DNA of 43,278 nt, from assembly GCA_041691815.1 (NCBI GenBank), contig JBEPTZ010000025.1, positions 1-43,278 of the forward strand, written 5' to 3'. The position numbers and the translations under genes are program-made. This DNA comes from 70-18 sp041691815. GTDB lineage: Bacteria; Pseudomonadota; Alphaproteobacteria; Acetobacterales; Acetobacteraceae. Positions 33,339-41,657 of this stretch are shown here, one piece after another; position 1 is the first letter of the stretch, and each line of letters opens with the position of its first letter. A model generated the notes under the pieces. It saw only the letters and a program-made list of their open reading frames with translations. It ran no database searches and had not been told where the DNA came from.

Positions 33339-34929
33339 CGACACCCTGCTGCGGCAGGCGCTGGCGCGGCACCAGGAAGGCGATCTGGACGGCGCGCGGG
33401 CGCTGTATTTCCGCGTGGTGGAGATCACCCCGGATCAGCCGGATGCGCTGCGGCTGCTCGGCATCGCGCATCTGCAACAGGGCCGCCCAGCCGAGGCGGT
33501 GGCGCTGCTGCGCCGGGCGCTGGCGGTGCGGCCGGATTTCGTCGAGGCCTGGGGCGACCTGGCCACCGCGCTGCGCCGCGCCAACCTGCCGGCCGAGGCC
33601 GCCGCCTGCTGGCGCCAGGCGCTGCGACTGCGCCCTGGCGATCCGGTCTTCCGCCGGGCGCTGGCCACCTGTCCGGCCGGTGCGCCGCCGCCGGATGCGA
33701 CCCTGCTGCATCGGCAGGCCAGCGAGCGCCATGCCGCCGGTGATCACGCGGCAGCGCTGGCGCTGTTCCGCCAGGCATCGCTGCTGTTGCCCGACCCCTG
33801 CCCGGCGCTGGCCAACGCCGCCACCGAGTTGCTGCTGCTGGACCGCCCGGAGGAGGCGCTGGCGACGCTGGAGGCACTGCCGCAGGCCGATCACCCTGCC
33901 GCCGCCACCGGCTGGCGGCATCGCGGCGCGGCGCTGGCCCTGCTGGAACGGCCGACCGAGGCGATCGCCGCCTGCCGTGCCTGCCTGGCGCTCGACCCGG
34001 ACGACGCCGACGCAAGCTTCGGCGAGGCAGGCGCGCTGCTGCTGCTGGGGGACTACGAGGCCGGCTGGGCCGCCTATGAAAGTCGCCACCTGTTGGCCCA
34101 GGCCACCGCCGACGAGGCCGGGGTGGAGCGCGCGCCGCTATGGCTCGGCACCCCGGAGCTGGCGGGCCGTACCCTGCTGCTGCGCGCCGAGCAGGGTCTT
34201 GGCGATATCCTGCAATTCGTGCGCTACGCGCCGCTGCTGCGCGGCCGCGCCGGGCGGCTGCTGCTGGCGGTGCCGCCGCCGCTGCTGCGACTACTGGGCG
34301 GGCTGGCCGACGCGGTGGTGGATGACGGCGCGCCGTTGCCGCCGCACGACCTGCAGACGCCGCTGATGAGCCTGCCGCTGGCGCTCGGCACCACGCTCGC
34401 CACTATCCCGGCCGCAGTGCCGTATCTGCGTCCGGAGCCGGCGCTGGCCACCGCCTGGGCCGCCCGGCTGGGGTCAAGACGGCGGCTGCGTGTCGGCGTC
34501 GCCTGGACCGGCAATCCGGAGACCCCACGAGGCCATCTGCGGCGGGTGCCGCCCGAGGCACTGCTGCCGGCGCTGGCCGCCACCGGAGCCGAATTGCACG
34601 TGCTGCACAAGGAGATCGCCGCAGAGGACCGCGCCGCGCTGGCCGGCCATCCCAGCTACGAGGCCGAACTCACCGACTTCGCCGAGACCGCCGCGCTGAT
34701 CGCCCAGCTGGACGTGGTGGTGTCGTCCTGCTGCTCGATTGCCCATCTGGCTGGAGCAATGGGTTGCAAAACCTTGATCATGCTGCAATTCGCCGCCGAC
34801 TTCCGCTGGCTGCAGCAGCGCAGCGACAGCCCCTGGTACCCCACCGCCACGCTGTTCCGCCAACCGGCGCGCGGCGACTGGGGCCCGGTGATCGCCGCCG
34901 TGGCGGCGGCGCTGCGCGATCTCGCCTGA
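33316..34929 (+). CDS. TPR protein with glycosyltransferase-like C-terminal domain
   Basis: This 537-residue protein has tetratricopeptide repeats at about residues 8-105 (ALYFRVVEITPDQPDALRLL then AHLQQGRPAEAVALLRRAL) and again at about 130-260. A C-terminal domain from about 290 resembles the ADP-heptose-type glycosyltransferase fold: LLLRAEQGLGDILQFVRYAP, RRLRVGVAWTGNPETPRG and SSCCSIAHLAGAMGCKT. Such proteins are common in Alphaproteobacteria, often near glycan genes; the acceptor is unknown. ATG 33316 lies inside the SDR gene, overlapping it by 23 bases. The ORF could begin earlier, but only in sequence coding for the SDR. Confidence 0.85.
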   Translation: MTASPRSDDTLLRQALARHQEGDLDGARALYFRVVEITPDQPDALRLLGIAHLQQGRPAEAVALLRRALAVRPDFVEAWGDLATALRRANLPAEAAACWRQALRLRPGDPVFRRALATCPAGAPPPDATLLHRQASERHAAGDHAAALALFRQASLLLPDPCPALANAATELLLLDRPEEALATLEALPQADHPAAATGWRHRGAALALLERPTEAIAACRACLALDPDDADASFGEAGALLLLGDYEAGWAAYESRHLLAQATADEAGVERAPLWLGTPELAGRTLLLRAEQGLGDILQFVRYAPLLRGRAGRLLLAVPPPLLRLLGGLADAVVDDGAPLPPHDLQTPLMSLPLALGTTLATIPAAVPYLRPEPALATAWAARLGSRRRLRVGVAWTGNPETPRGHLRRVPPEALLPALAATGAELHVLHKEIAAEDRAALAGHPSYEAELTDFAETAALIAQLDVVVSSCCSIAHLAGAMGCKTLIMLQFAADFRWLQQRSDSPWYPTATLFRQPARGDWGPVIAAVAAALRDLA

Positions 34930-35700
34930 TCAGCCTCGCCCGGCGTCGACGTGCCAGGTATGGGCGGTGCACATCCGGCTGTCCTCGGCGGCCAGCCACA
35001 GCACCATGCGCGCCAGGTCGGCGGGATACAGCAGCGCCTTCAGGCATTGCAGTTCCAGCGTGTTCTGCTCGGCCTCCGGCGTCACCCACAGCGCCCGCTG
35101 CCGCTCGGTCATGATCCAGCCGGGGATGACGCAGTTGACCCGGATGCCGTGGCCGCCGAGGTCGCGGGCGAAGCTGCGGGTCAGGCCCTCCACGCCGGCT
35201 TTGGAGGTGGTGTAGGCCGGCATGCCGCCTGTGGCGACGCGCCAGGAGACCGAACCGAAATTGATGATCGAGCCACGCCCGGCGGCGATCATCAGCGGTG
35301 CCACCGCCTGGATGGCGAAGAACTGGTGGCGCAGGTTCACCGCCAGCCGCTCCTCCCAGTATTCCACCGTCACCTTGCGCCAGTCGTGCCGGTCGTCATG
35401 CGCCGCGTTGTTGACCAGCACGGTGAAACGGCCCAGTGCGGTAGCGGCCTGCGTCACCGCCTGCTGCAACGCCGCGATGTCGCGCAGGTCGCAGGGCAGG
35501 AACAGCGGTTTCGGCTGGCCGGCGGCGGCGATTTCCTCGACCAGCGCGGCGCCGGCCTCGCGCTGGATGTCAACGAAGGCGACCCGGCTGCCCTGGGCGG
35601 CGAAATGCCGCACCATCGCGGCGCCGATGCCGCTCGCGCCGCCGGAGATGAACACCGGCTGGTCGGCCAGGCTGGGATAGACGGCATCTGTCGGCTGCAT
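34930..35700 (-). CDS. SDR family sugar dehydrogenase (D-xylose 1-dehydrogenase-like)
   Basis: This 256-residue SDR strongly resembles the Caulobacter-type NAD-dependent D-xylose 1-dehydrogenase from memory. It shares AVYPSL at the start, SGGASGIG cofactor binding, VDI after strand 2 (NAD-type), and the distinctive AHDDRHDW and ERLAVNLRHQFFAIQAVAP. The catalytic S150, Y163 and K167, ALWVTPEAE, LQCLKALL and the C-terminal TWHVDAGRG also match. It would oxidise an aldose to its lactone. It is downstream of the GntR regulator on the same strand (94-base gap) and near a divergent sugar kinase/ABC operon, so it probably serves the same sugar. The exact sugar is not determinable. Confidence 0.88.
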   Translation of the reverse strand: MQPTDAVYPSLADQPVFISGGASGIGAAMVRHFAAQGSRVAFVDIQREAGAALVEEIAAAGQPKPLFLPCDLRDIAALQQAVTQAATALGRFTVLVNNAAHDDRHDWRKVTVEYWEERLAVNLRHQFFAIQAVAPLMIAAGRGSIINFGSVSWRVATGGMPAYTTSKAGVEGLTRSFARDLGGHGIRVNCVIPGWIMTERQRALWVTPEAEQNTLELQCLKALLYPADLARMVLWLAAEDSRMCTAHTWHVDAGRG

Positions 35701-35794
35701 GGCGGTTCCTTCCGGGACTATCGCGCCGTGCCCGGCGCATCGCCGGCTATCCTACAGCGTGGCCGGCACAACGCGACAGGCCCCCGCCGCCGCA

Positions 35795-36541
35795 CTACCG
35801 CCGGCGCAACTGGTAGCGCAGGCTGGTCCGGTCAGCGCGCTGGCGGGTGATGGTGAACTGCACCACGGCGCCGGCGGCATCGTGGAACATCAGGCGGTTG
35901 ACCAGGATCGGGCTGCCCTCGGCACAGCCCAGCCGCGCAGCCAGGCCCGCTTCGGCCAGATCGGCGCTGACCGTGGTGGTGGCGCCGGTGATCTCGATGC
36001 CGAGTTTCTGTTCGAGCATGGTGAACACCACCGGCTGCGCGAAATCCGCCCGGCTGAGGCGGCGGCCAATCTCGGGCGGAAAATAGATGATCACATCGCT
36101 GCGCGGCGCAGCACCCTCCAGCAGCACCCCGCGCAGACATGGCAGCATGGTGCCGCTGTCGAGCCCGAACACCCCGGCCGCCTCCGCCGAGCGGGTCAGC
36201 CGGTAACCGGCGACCTTCAGCGTGGCTCCAGCGGCGGCGACCGCGATATCGGCCAGCGTGCTGATCTCGCGGGTGCGTTCGGCCTGCGTGACGGCGCTGA
36301 TCACCAACGCGGTCTTGGCCGGCCGCTTGCGGATCAGCCCGTCATCCTCCAGGTCGCGCAGCGCCGCGCGGATGGTGATCAGGCTGACCCCGAAGCTGCG
36401 CGCCAGCTCGGCCTCGATCGGCAATGGCTGGCCGACCGGCCAACTGCGATCGGTGATCCCGGCGCGCAGGCGGTCGGCCACCTGTCGATACAGCGGACCG
36501 TTGCGGCGGTGCAGATTCGCGGCGAGATCGAGCCGGGCCAT
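35795..36541 (-). CDS. GntR family (HutC/UTRA) transcriptional regulator
   Basis: This 248-residue regulator has an N-terminal winged helix at about 12-80 (GPLYRQVADRLRAGI then LPIEAELARSFGVSLITIRA and ALRDLEDDGLIRKRP). A C-terminal UTRA ligand-binding domain follows (TEGSPILVNRLMF-type region AEGSPILVNRLMF, AVVQFTITRQRAD). ATG 36541 is preferred over ATG 36565 because GGAG lies eight bases before it. It is divergent from the FGGY kinase/ABC transporter operon and upstream of the sugar dehydrogenase, so it probably represses both in the absence of the sugar or a phosphorylated derivative. Confidence 0.93.
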   Translation of the reverse strand: MARLDLAANLHRRNGPLYRQVADRLRAGITDRSWPVGQPLPIEAELARSFGVSLITIRAALRDLEDDGLIRKRPAKTALVISAVTQAERTREISTLADIAVAAAGATLKVAGYRLTRSAEAAGVFGLDSGTMLPCLRGVLLEGAAPRSDVIIYFPPEIGRRLSRADFAQPVVFTMLEQKLGIEITGATTTVSADLAEAGLAARLGCAEGSPILVNRLMFHDAAGAVVQFTITRQRADRTSLRYQLRRR

Positions 36542-36579
36542 GCGGGGGTCTCCAATGCGAGGCATCTTCGATGGTTTGA

Positions 36580-36621
36580 TATAATACGATGATGGTAGAG
36601 TTGTACTTGCTCTGGAACAAC
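36580..36621. promoter_or_regulatory. Candidate promoter and GntR operator between divergent operons
   Basis: The AT-rich gap holds TATAAT at 36580-36585 on the plus strand (a -10 candidate without a good -35). Just downstream is an imperfect inverted repeat, GTTGTAC (36600-36606) and GAACAAC (36615-36621). A repressor bound there would block transcription of the kinase operon. This is suggestive only. Confidence 0.3.
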
Positions 36622-36685
36622 CACATCGCTCGCTTGCCGAACCATGCTTGCCGCTCAGGCGGGTTGCTTTAACCTGCCGGGCATC

Positions 36686-38104
36686 ATGCAGACCGTGTTG
36701 GCAATCGATCTCGGCGGCACCTCACTGCGCGCGGCCCTCGTGCAGCGCGATGGGCAGCCGGTGGCGCTGGCGGCACGCGGCCATCGCATCGGCGACGAGG
36801 CGAACCCCGCCGATTGGTGGCGGGCGCTGGGCGAGGTGCTGGCCGAACTGCCGGACGCCGAGGTGGCCGGGATCGGCCTGTCCGGCTTCACCCGCAGCCA
36901 GGTGCTGACCGACGACGCCGGCACGCCGCTGCGCCCGGCGCTGTGCTTCACCGATGGCCGCGCCTCGGCCGAGGCGGCGGCGCTGGCCGAACGGGTGGAA
37001 GACGGCTGGACGGCGATGACCGCCTATCACCCGCTGGCCCGGCTGGCCTGGGTGGCGCGGCACGAACCGGCGGTGCTGGCCGCCACCCGGCACGTGTTGC
37101 AGCCTAAGGACTGGCTGGCGATGCGGCTGACCGGCCGCGCCGCCTGCGACCGCTTCAGCAACGCCTGGGCGATGGAAAAACGCGGCCCGGATTATGCCGG
37201 AAAGGTCCGCTCGCTGGCGCTGTTCCGCCAGGCCGGCATCGACCCCAGCCTGCTGCCCGACGTGCTGAACCCGTGGGACCGGGTGGGCCATGTGCGGCAT
37301 CTGCCGGAGGGGGCGCCGGACTGGCTGGCCGGCCTGCCGGTGTTCACCGGCAGCATGGACACCTGGTGCGCCAGCATCGGAGCCGGCGCCGGCCGGGTGG
37401 GCGACGCCTATCTGATCAGCGGCACCACCGATGCCGGCGGCGTGCTGACCGCAGCCCCGGTGCAGGCGCCGGGGCTGGTCAGCCTGCCCTGGGGTGACGG
37501 CGTGTTCCATATCGGCGGCCCCAGCAATGCCGGCGCCGGCTGCCTGTCCTGGCTGGCCGGGGTGCTCGGCATGCCGGATGCCGCCGCCGTCAGCGCCCTG
37601 GCGGAGGTCGCAGATCCGCGGGCGCCGCCGCTGCTGTTCCTGCCGTCGCTGTCCGGCGAGCGGGCGCCGGGCTGGCAGCCGCAGGCGCGCGGCGGCTTCA
37701 TCGGCCTGCACCACAGCCACGGCCCGGCGGAACTGGCGCGCGCGGTGCTGCTGGGCGTGGCGTTCGCCGATCGCGACCTGCTGGGCGGCGCCGAATTCAG
37801 CCAGTTGCTGATCGCCGGCGGCGGCGCGCGCTCCGATCTGTGGTGCCAGATGCGCGCCGACGTGCTGGGCCGGCTGGTGCGGCGCGCGGCGGCCGACGAA
37901 CCCGGTATCACCGGTGCGGCGCTGCTGGCCTGGATCGGGCTGCGGCAGTTCACCGATCTGGCCACGGCGCAGGCCGGGCTCGCCGGAAGCTCCGCGGCCT
38001 GGCAACCGGACGCCGCCGCCCATGCCGAGGCGACCCGGCTGTACGCGCTGTATCAGCGGTTCGGCGCGGCGGGGCTGGAATTGTCGCAGGCGCTGGCGGC
38101 GTGA
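36686..38104 (+). CDS. FGGY family carbohydrate kinase (xylulokinase-like)
   Basis: This 472-residue cytoplasmic sugar kinase has AIDLGGTSLRAALV (6-19) as the phosphate-1 motif, FTDGRA with D90 and R92 for substrate contact, and the catalytic base D225 in GSMDTWCASIGAG. SGTTDAGG and the FGGY signature region IAGGGARSDLWCQMRADVLG are also present. ATG 36686 starts at the family N-terminus; ATG 36644 would add 14 unlikely residues. The stop overlaps the ABC permease start (TGATG). It is the first gene of the sugar-uptake operon and would phosphorylate the imported sugar or the ketose derived from it. Confidence 0.92.
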   Translation: MQTVLAIDLGGTSLRAALVQRDGQPVALAARGHRIGDEANPADWWRALGEVLAELPDAEVAGIGLSGFTRSQVLTDDAGTPLRPALCFTDGRASAEAAALAERVEDGWTAMTAYHPLARLAWVARHEPAVLAATRHVLQPKDWLAMRLTGRAACDRFSNAWAMEKRGPDYAGKVRSLALFRQAGIDPSLLPDVLNPWDRVGHVRHLPEGAPDWLAGLPVFTGSMDTWCASIGAGAGRVGDAYLISGTTDAGGVLTAAPVQAPGLVSLPWGDGVFHIGGPSNAGAGCLSWLAGVLGMPDAAAVSALAEVADPRAPPLLFLPSLSGERAPGWQPQARGGFIGLHHSHGPAELARAVLLGVAFADRDLLGGAEFSQLLIAGGGARSDLWCQMRADVLGRLVRRAAADEPGITGAALLAWIGLRQFTDLATAQAGLAGSSAAWQPDAAAHAEATRLYALYQRFGAAGLELSQALAA

Positions 38105-39057
38105 TGGCGGGTGGCTGGCGCGGCGTGGTCGGGCGCTACGGCACCGCGCTGGCGGCGCTGGCGCTGTTCGCCGGCTTCGCCGCCACGGCGGACAATTTCC
38201 TCGCCCTCGGCAACCTGCTCGGCATCGCCAAGCAGATCAGCATCATCGCCATCCTGGCCACCGGTTTCGCGCTGGCGCTGACCGCCGCCGAACTGGACCT
38301 GTCATTTGCCAATGTCGCCAGCCTGGCGGCGGTGGCGGCCGGCCTGGTGGTGCAGCGCGGCCATGCGCCGGTACTGGCGGTGGCGGCCGGGCTGGCGGTG
38401 GGGGTCGGCTTCGGGGTGTTGAACGGGCTGGTGGTGACGCGGCTGAAGGTGCCGTCGCTGATCGCCACCCTGGCTACCGCGGCGATCGCCAACGGCCTGG
38501 CCTTCGCGCTGACCGATGGCGTCTCGGTGGTCGGCCGCTGGCCGGCCTCGTTCACCGGGCTGGGGCGGGCCACCTGGCTCGGGCTGCCGGCGCTGGTGTG
38601 GTGGATGGCCGGGGTGATGCTGCTGGCGGTCGGCTTCCTGAAGCAGACCCGCGCCGGCTTCCGGCTGGTCTGCACCGGCGAGGCCGAGGAGGCCGCCGCC
38701 CTGGCCGGCATCGCGGTGCGGCGCAGCAAGGTGCTGGCGCTGGCACTCTCGGGTGCTGCGGCCGGGCTGGCGGCGGTGCTGCTGGCGGCCAGCCTGTCCT
38801 CCGCCTCGGCGAACATGGCCGGCGATTTCCTGCTCACCTCGCTGGCGGCAGTGATGCTGGGGATGACGATGTTCGAGCCCGGTCACCCGAACATTCTCGG
38901 CACCCTGGTGGGGGCTCTTACCATCGGCATGCTGTCGAACGGATTGGTGCTGCTCGGCGCGCCGTATTACGTGCAGGATATCTGCCTCGGCGTTATCATC
39001 ATCGCCTCGGTGGCGGTGTCGGCCAGCGTGCTGACCCGGGCGGCGTTTCGCGTATGA
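38104..39057 (+). CDS. Sugar ABC transporter permease
   Basis: This 317-residue inner-membrane permease of the ribose/xylose/fructose (BPD_transp_2) type has eight to ten hydrophobic segments. Family motifs are TADNFLALGNLLGIAKQ, GFALALTAAELDLSFANV, the conserved LNGLVVTRLKVPSLIATLAT and MTMFEPGHPNILGTLVGAL. It is translationally coupled to the kinase (one-base overlap) and followed by the binding protein and ATPase genes. Only one permease gene is present, so it presumably works as a homodimer. Confidence 0.93.
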   Translation: MAGGWRGVVGRYGTALAALALFAGFAATADNFLALGNLLGIAKQISIIAILATGFALALTAAELDLSFANVASLAAVAAGLVVQRGHAPVLAVAAGLAVGVGFGVLNGLVVTRLKVPSLIATLATAAIANGLAFALTDGVSVVGRWPASFTGLGRATWLGLPALVWWMAGVMLLAVGFLKQTRAGFRLVCTGEAEEAAALAGIAVRRSKVLALALSGAAAGLAAVLLAASLSSASANMAGDFLLTSLAAVMLGMTMFEPGHPNILGTLVGALTIGMLSNGLVLLGAPYYVQDICLGVIIIASVAVSASVLTRAAFRV

Positions 39058-39096
39058 CCTATGATAGTTATGAGCCATAACAACGGGAGGCGGCCG

Positions 39097-40041
39097 ATGC
39101 GCCGGCTTGTTCTGATCCTCGGCCTGCTGCTGCTGGCGCTCCCCGCCCAGGCACGGGCGCTGAAAATCGGCATCGTGGCGTTCCAGATGTCGTCGGAAAC
39201 CCACGCCCGCGCGGCCAACGCGGCGGTGGCGGCGGCCAAGCAACTCGGCTGGAGCGTCACGCTGCTGAATTCGCGCGGTTCGGTGCCGGAGAGCGGCACC
39301 CAGATCGAGACGCTGATCCAGGCCAAACCGGACGCGCTGATCCTGTGCATGACCAAGCCCGTGGAACTCGACGCGCAACTGGCCGAGGCACAGAAGGCCG
39401 GCATCCCGGTGGTCACCATCGCCAGCGGCACCAGCCCGCACACGCTGTTCGACATCCAGGCCAACGAATACCAGGTCGGCAGCGAGGCGGCGCTGTATCT
39501 GCTCGGCCTGATGAATTATCGCGGCGCGCTGCTCACCGAGCGGTTCGAGGGCAATCTCGCCACCCGGATCCGCGGCAAGATGCTGGACGCGGTACTGAGC
39601 GAGAACACCGCGGTGAAGGTGCTGGGCAGCCACTCGATGGCCCGCACCGCCTCCTGGCAGGACGACGTGCGCAACGGCATGGGAGCGCTGCTGCAGCGCG
39701 ATGCCGGCAAGTTTCAGGGCGTCTGGGCCAGCTTCGACGGCCAGGCGTTCGTGATCGACGACCTGATGCAGGCGCAGGGGCTGAAGAAGGGCCAAATTCC
39801 GCTGGTCAGCATGGATGGCGGCCAGACCAGTTTCGCGCGCATCCGCGACCCGAACAGCCTGATCGTCGCCACCGTCGCAGTGCCGTTCGAGTTGATGGGC
39901 CAGAAAGCGGTGGATGCCATCGAGCGCATCGCGGGCAAGGGCGAGTCCAAGGCCAGCGTGGTGCAGGGCCCCTATATGCTGCTGCCCTCGGTGCTGGTCG
40001 ACAAAAGCAACGTGCCGGCCGAAGGCAAGTGGCCCTGGTAG
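39097..40041 (+). CDS. Sugar ABC transporter periplasmic binding protein
   Basis: This 314-residue type 1 periplasmic binding protein has a signal peptide of about 20 residues (RRLVLILGLLLLALPAQARA). The fold motifs are LKIGIVAFQMSSETHARAAN, RGSVPESGTQIETLIQAKPD, AGIPVVTIASG and VSMDGGQTSFARIRD. ATG 39097 behind GGGAGG is chosen because it begins the signal peptide; ATG 39061 would add 12 unlikely residues. The gene overlaps the ATPase start by 13 bases. By fold and neighbours the ligand is a monosaccharide or polyol. Confidence 0.92.
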   Translation: MRRLVLILGLLLLALPAQARALKIGIVAFQMSSETHARAANAAVAAAKQLGWSVTLLNSRGSVPESGTQIETLIQAKPDALILCMTKPVELDAQLAEAQKAGIPVVTIASGTSPHTLFDIQANEYQVGSEAALYLLGLMNYRGALLTERFEGNLATRIRGKMLDAVLSENTAVKVLGSHSMARTASWQDDVRNGMGALLQRDAGKFQGVWASFDGQAFVIDDLMQAQGLKKGQIPLVSMDGGQTSFARIRDPNSLIVATVAVPFELMGQKAVDAIERIAGKGESKASVVQGPYMLLPSVLVDKSNVPAEGKWPW

Positions 40042-40781
40042 CGCCGCTGCTCGAACTGCGCGGCATCGCCAAGCGCTACGGCGCGGTGCGCGCGCTGGAG
40101 GGCATCGATCTCGCTATCTTCCCCGGCGAGGTGGTTGGGCTGTGCGGCGATAACGGCGCCGGCAAGTCGACGCTGATCCGCATCCTGTCCGGCGCCCAGC
40201 CGGCCAGCGCCGGCGAACTGCGGCTGGACGGCATCCCGGTGCGCTTCGCCTCCCCGGCGCAGGCGCTGGCCGCCGGCATCGCCACCACCTACCAGGACCT
40301 CGCCCTGGCGCCACGGCTGTCGATCGCGCAGAACGTGTTCATGGGCGGCGAGTTGCTGCGCCGCCCGGCCTGGCTCGGCCTCTTGGACAAGCGCCGCATG
40401 CACGCCGAGGCCCGCCAGTACCTGTCCCGCTTCGGCTTCGCGGTGGACGACATGCACCGCCCGGTCGCCGACCTCTCCGGCGGCCAGCGCCAGGCGGTGG
40501 CGCTGGCCCGCGCGCTGCGCTGGCAGGCCCGGCTGGTGATCATGGACGAGCCGACCGCAGCACTGGGCGTCGCCGAGAGCCGCGCCGTGCTCGAGCTGAT
40601 CCGCCGGCTGCACGAGCAGGGCGTCGCGGTGCTGCTGGTCAGCCACGACATGGACCACGTGGTGGCGGTGACCCAGCGCGTGGTGGTGCTGAAGAAAGGC
40701 CGCAAGGCCGGCGAGATCGCCACCAATGCCACCGATGCGGATCGGTTGGCGCATGCGGTGATGAGCGGCACAGTCGCATGA
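40029..40781 (+). CDS. Sugar ABC transporter ATP-binding protein
   Basis: This 250-residue ATPase has a single nucleotide-binding domain: Walker A GDNGAGKST at 40-48, Q-loop TTYQDLALAP, signature LSGGQRQAVALARAL, Walker B LVIMDEPTAAL and switch LVSHDMDHV. It is half the length of RbsA/XylG-type proteins, as in the FrcA subfamily, so two copies must assemble. The likely start is GTG 40029, overlapping the binding-protein gene by 13 bases; there is no ATG near the domain start. It is the last gene of the operon, followed within 8 bases by a hairpin repeat that may terminate it. Confidence 0.92.
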   Translation: MALVAPLLELRGIAKRYGAVRALEGIDLAIFPGEVVGLCGDNGAGKSTLIRILSGAQPASAGELRLDGIPVRFASPAQALAAGIATTYQDLALAPRLSIAQNVFMGGELLRRPAWLGLLDKRRMHAEARQYLSRFGFAVDDMHRPVADLSGGQRQAVALARALRWQARLVIMDEPTAALGVAESRAVLELIRRLHEQGVAVLLVSHDMDHVVAVTQRVVVLKKGRKAGEIATNATDADRLAHAVMSGTVA

Positions 40782-40788
40782 GCAAGAT

Positions 40789-40910
40789 GTTCTTTTTTGC
40801 AAAAAAGAACCAAAAAATTTTTACCCGCCTTGCAACAATGGAGCGCGGGAGATTCCGTACACTCCAATGGATGAAAAGTTTTTTTGCTTCTTTTTGTTCA
40901 CAAAAAGAAG
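40789..40910. repeat. Dispersed hairpin repeat, copy 4 (full)
   Basis: Palindrome 1 is perfect (arms GTTCTTTTTT and AAAAAAGAAC, 40789-40810). The core contains CGCCTTGCAACAATGGAG and ATTCCGTACACTCCAATGG. ATGAAAAGTTTTTTTG leads to palindrome 2 (arms CTTCTTTTTG and CAAAAAGAAG around TTCA, 40887-40910). It is almost the reverse complement of copy 5 at 43131-43224. Confidence 0.88.
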
Positions 40911-40919
40911 ACCCTTCCC

Positions 40920-41657
40920 TTGCCCGCTGAAACCGCCCTCTACCCGCCGGTCAAAGCCTACCTGGAGCGCCACGGCTTCACCGTGAAGGGCGAAATCCGT
41001 GGCTGCGATGTGGTGGCGGTGCGGGAGGGTGAGCCGCCGCTGGTGGTGATCGGCGAGTTGAAGCTCGGCCTGTCGCTGGAACTGATTCTGCAGGCCGTCG
41101 CCCGCCTCGCGTTGGCCGACGAAGTTTATCTCGCGGTGCCGCTGACCCGGCGCGGGCGGGACCAGGATGGCCGCGCGCATCGGCTCTGCCGGCTGCTCGG
41201 CCTCGGGTTGCTGACGGTCAATCTCGCCAGCGGCCATGTGGTCGCGGTCTGCGAGCCGGAGGCGTATCGTCCGCGCATCAACCGGCGCCGGCGCGGCCTG
41301 ATGCTGCGCGAGTTCCAGCGGCGGCGGGGCGACCCGATGCAGGGCGGCACCGCGATGCGCCAGAAGCTGATGACCGCCTATCGCCAGCAGGCGCTGGCCT
41401 GTGCGGTAGTGTTGCGCGATGGACCTGGCCGGCCGCGCGACCTGCGCCCCGCCGCGCCGGATGCTGCGACGATCCTGGCGCGCAACCCGTATGGCTGGTT
41501 CGTCCGGCTATCGCGCGGCGTCTATGGCCTGACAGAGGCCGGAGAGACCGCCGCCGAGGCATGGCTGGCGCAGCAGGCGCCCGATCCGCTAGCCTTGCCC
41601 GAGCCTTCTGGAGGACCGCAAGATGCGCCGCGTGCTGACCGCCGAGATCGCCCATGA
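40920..41657 (+). CDS. DUF2161-type protein with PD-(D/E)XK-like core
   Basis: This 245-residue cytoplasmic protein belongs, as I recall it, to the DUF2161 family sometimes labelled a putative phosphodiesterase. The early segment shows a PD-(D/E)XK nuclease-like arrangement: D30 (GCDVVAV), then E46 and K48 (VIGELKLGL). This is inference from pattern. The C-terminal region (NPYGWFVRLSRGVYGLTEAG) resembles a small winged-helix end. The start is uncertain: TTG 40920, just after the hairpin repeat, gives a natural N-terminus (PAETALYPPVKAYLERHGF), while the open frame continues into the repeat. The 3' end overlaps the M81 peptidase gene by 35 bases. Function unknown. Confidence 0.78.
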   Translation: MPAETALYPPVKAYLERHGFTVKGEIRGCDVVAVREGEPPLVVIGELKLGLSLELILQAVARLALADEVYLAVPLTRRGRDQDGRAHRLCRLLGLGLLTVNLASGHVVAVCEPEAYRPRINRRRRGLMLREFQRRRGDPMQGGTAMRQKLMTAYRQQALACAVVLRDGPGRPRDLRPAAPDAATILARNPYGWFVRLSRGVYGLTEAGETAAEAWLAQQAPDPLALPEPSGGPQDAPRADRRDRP

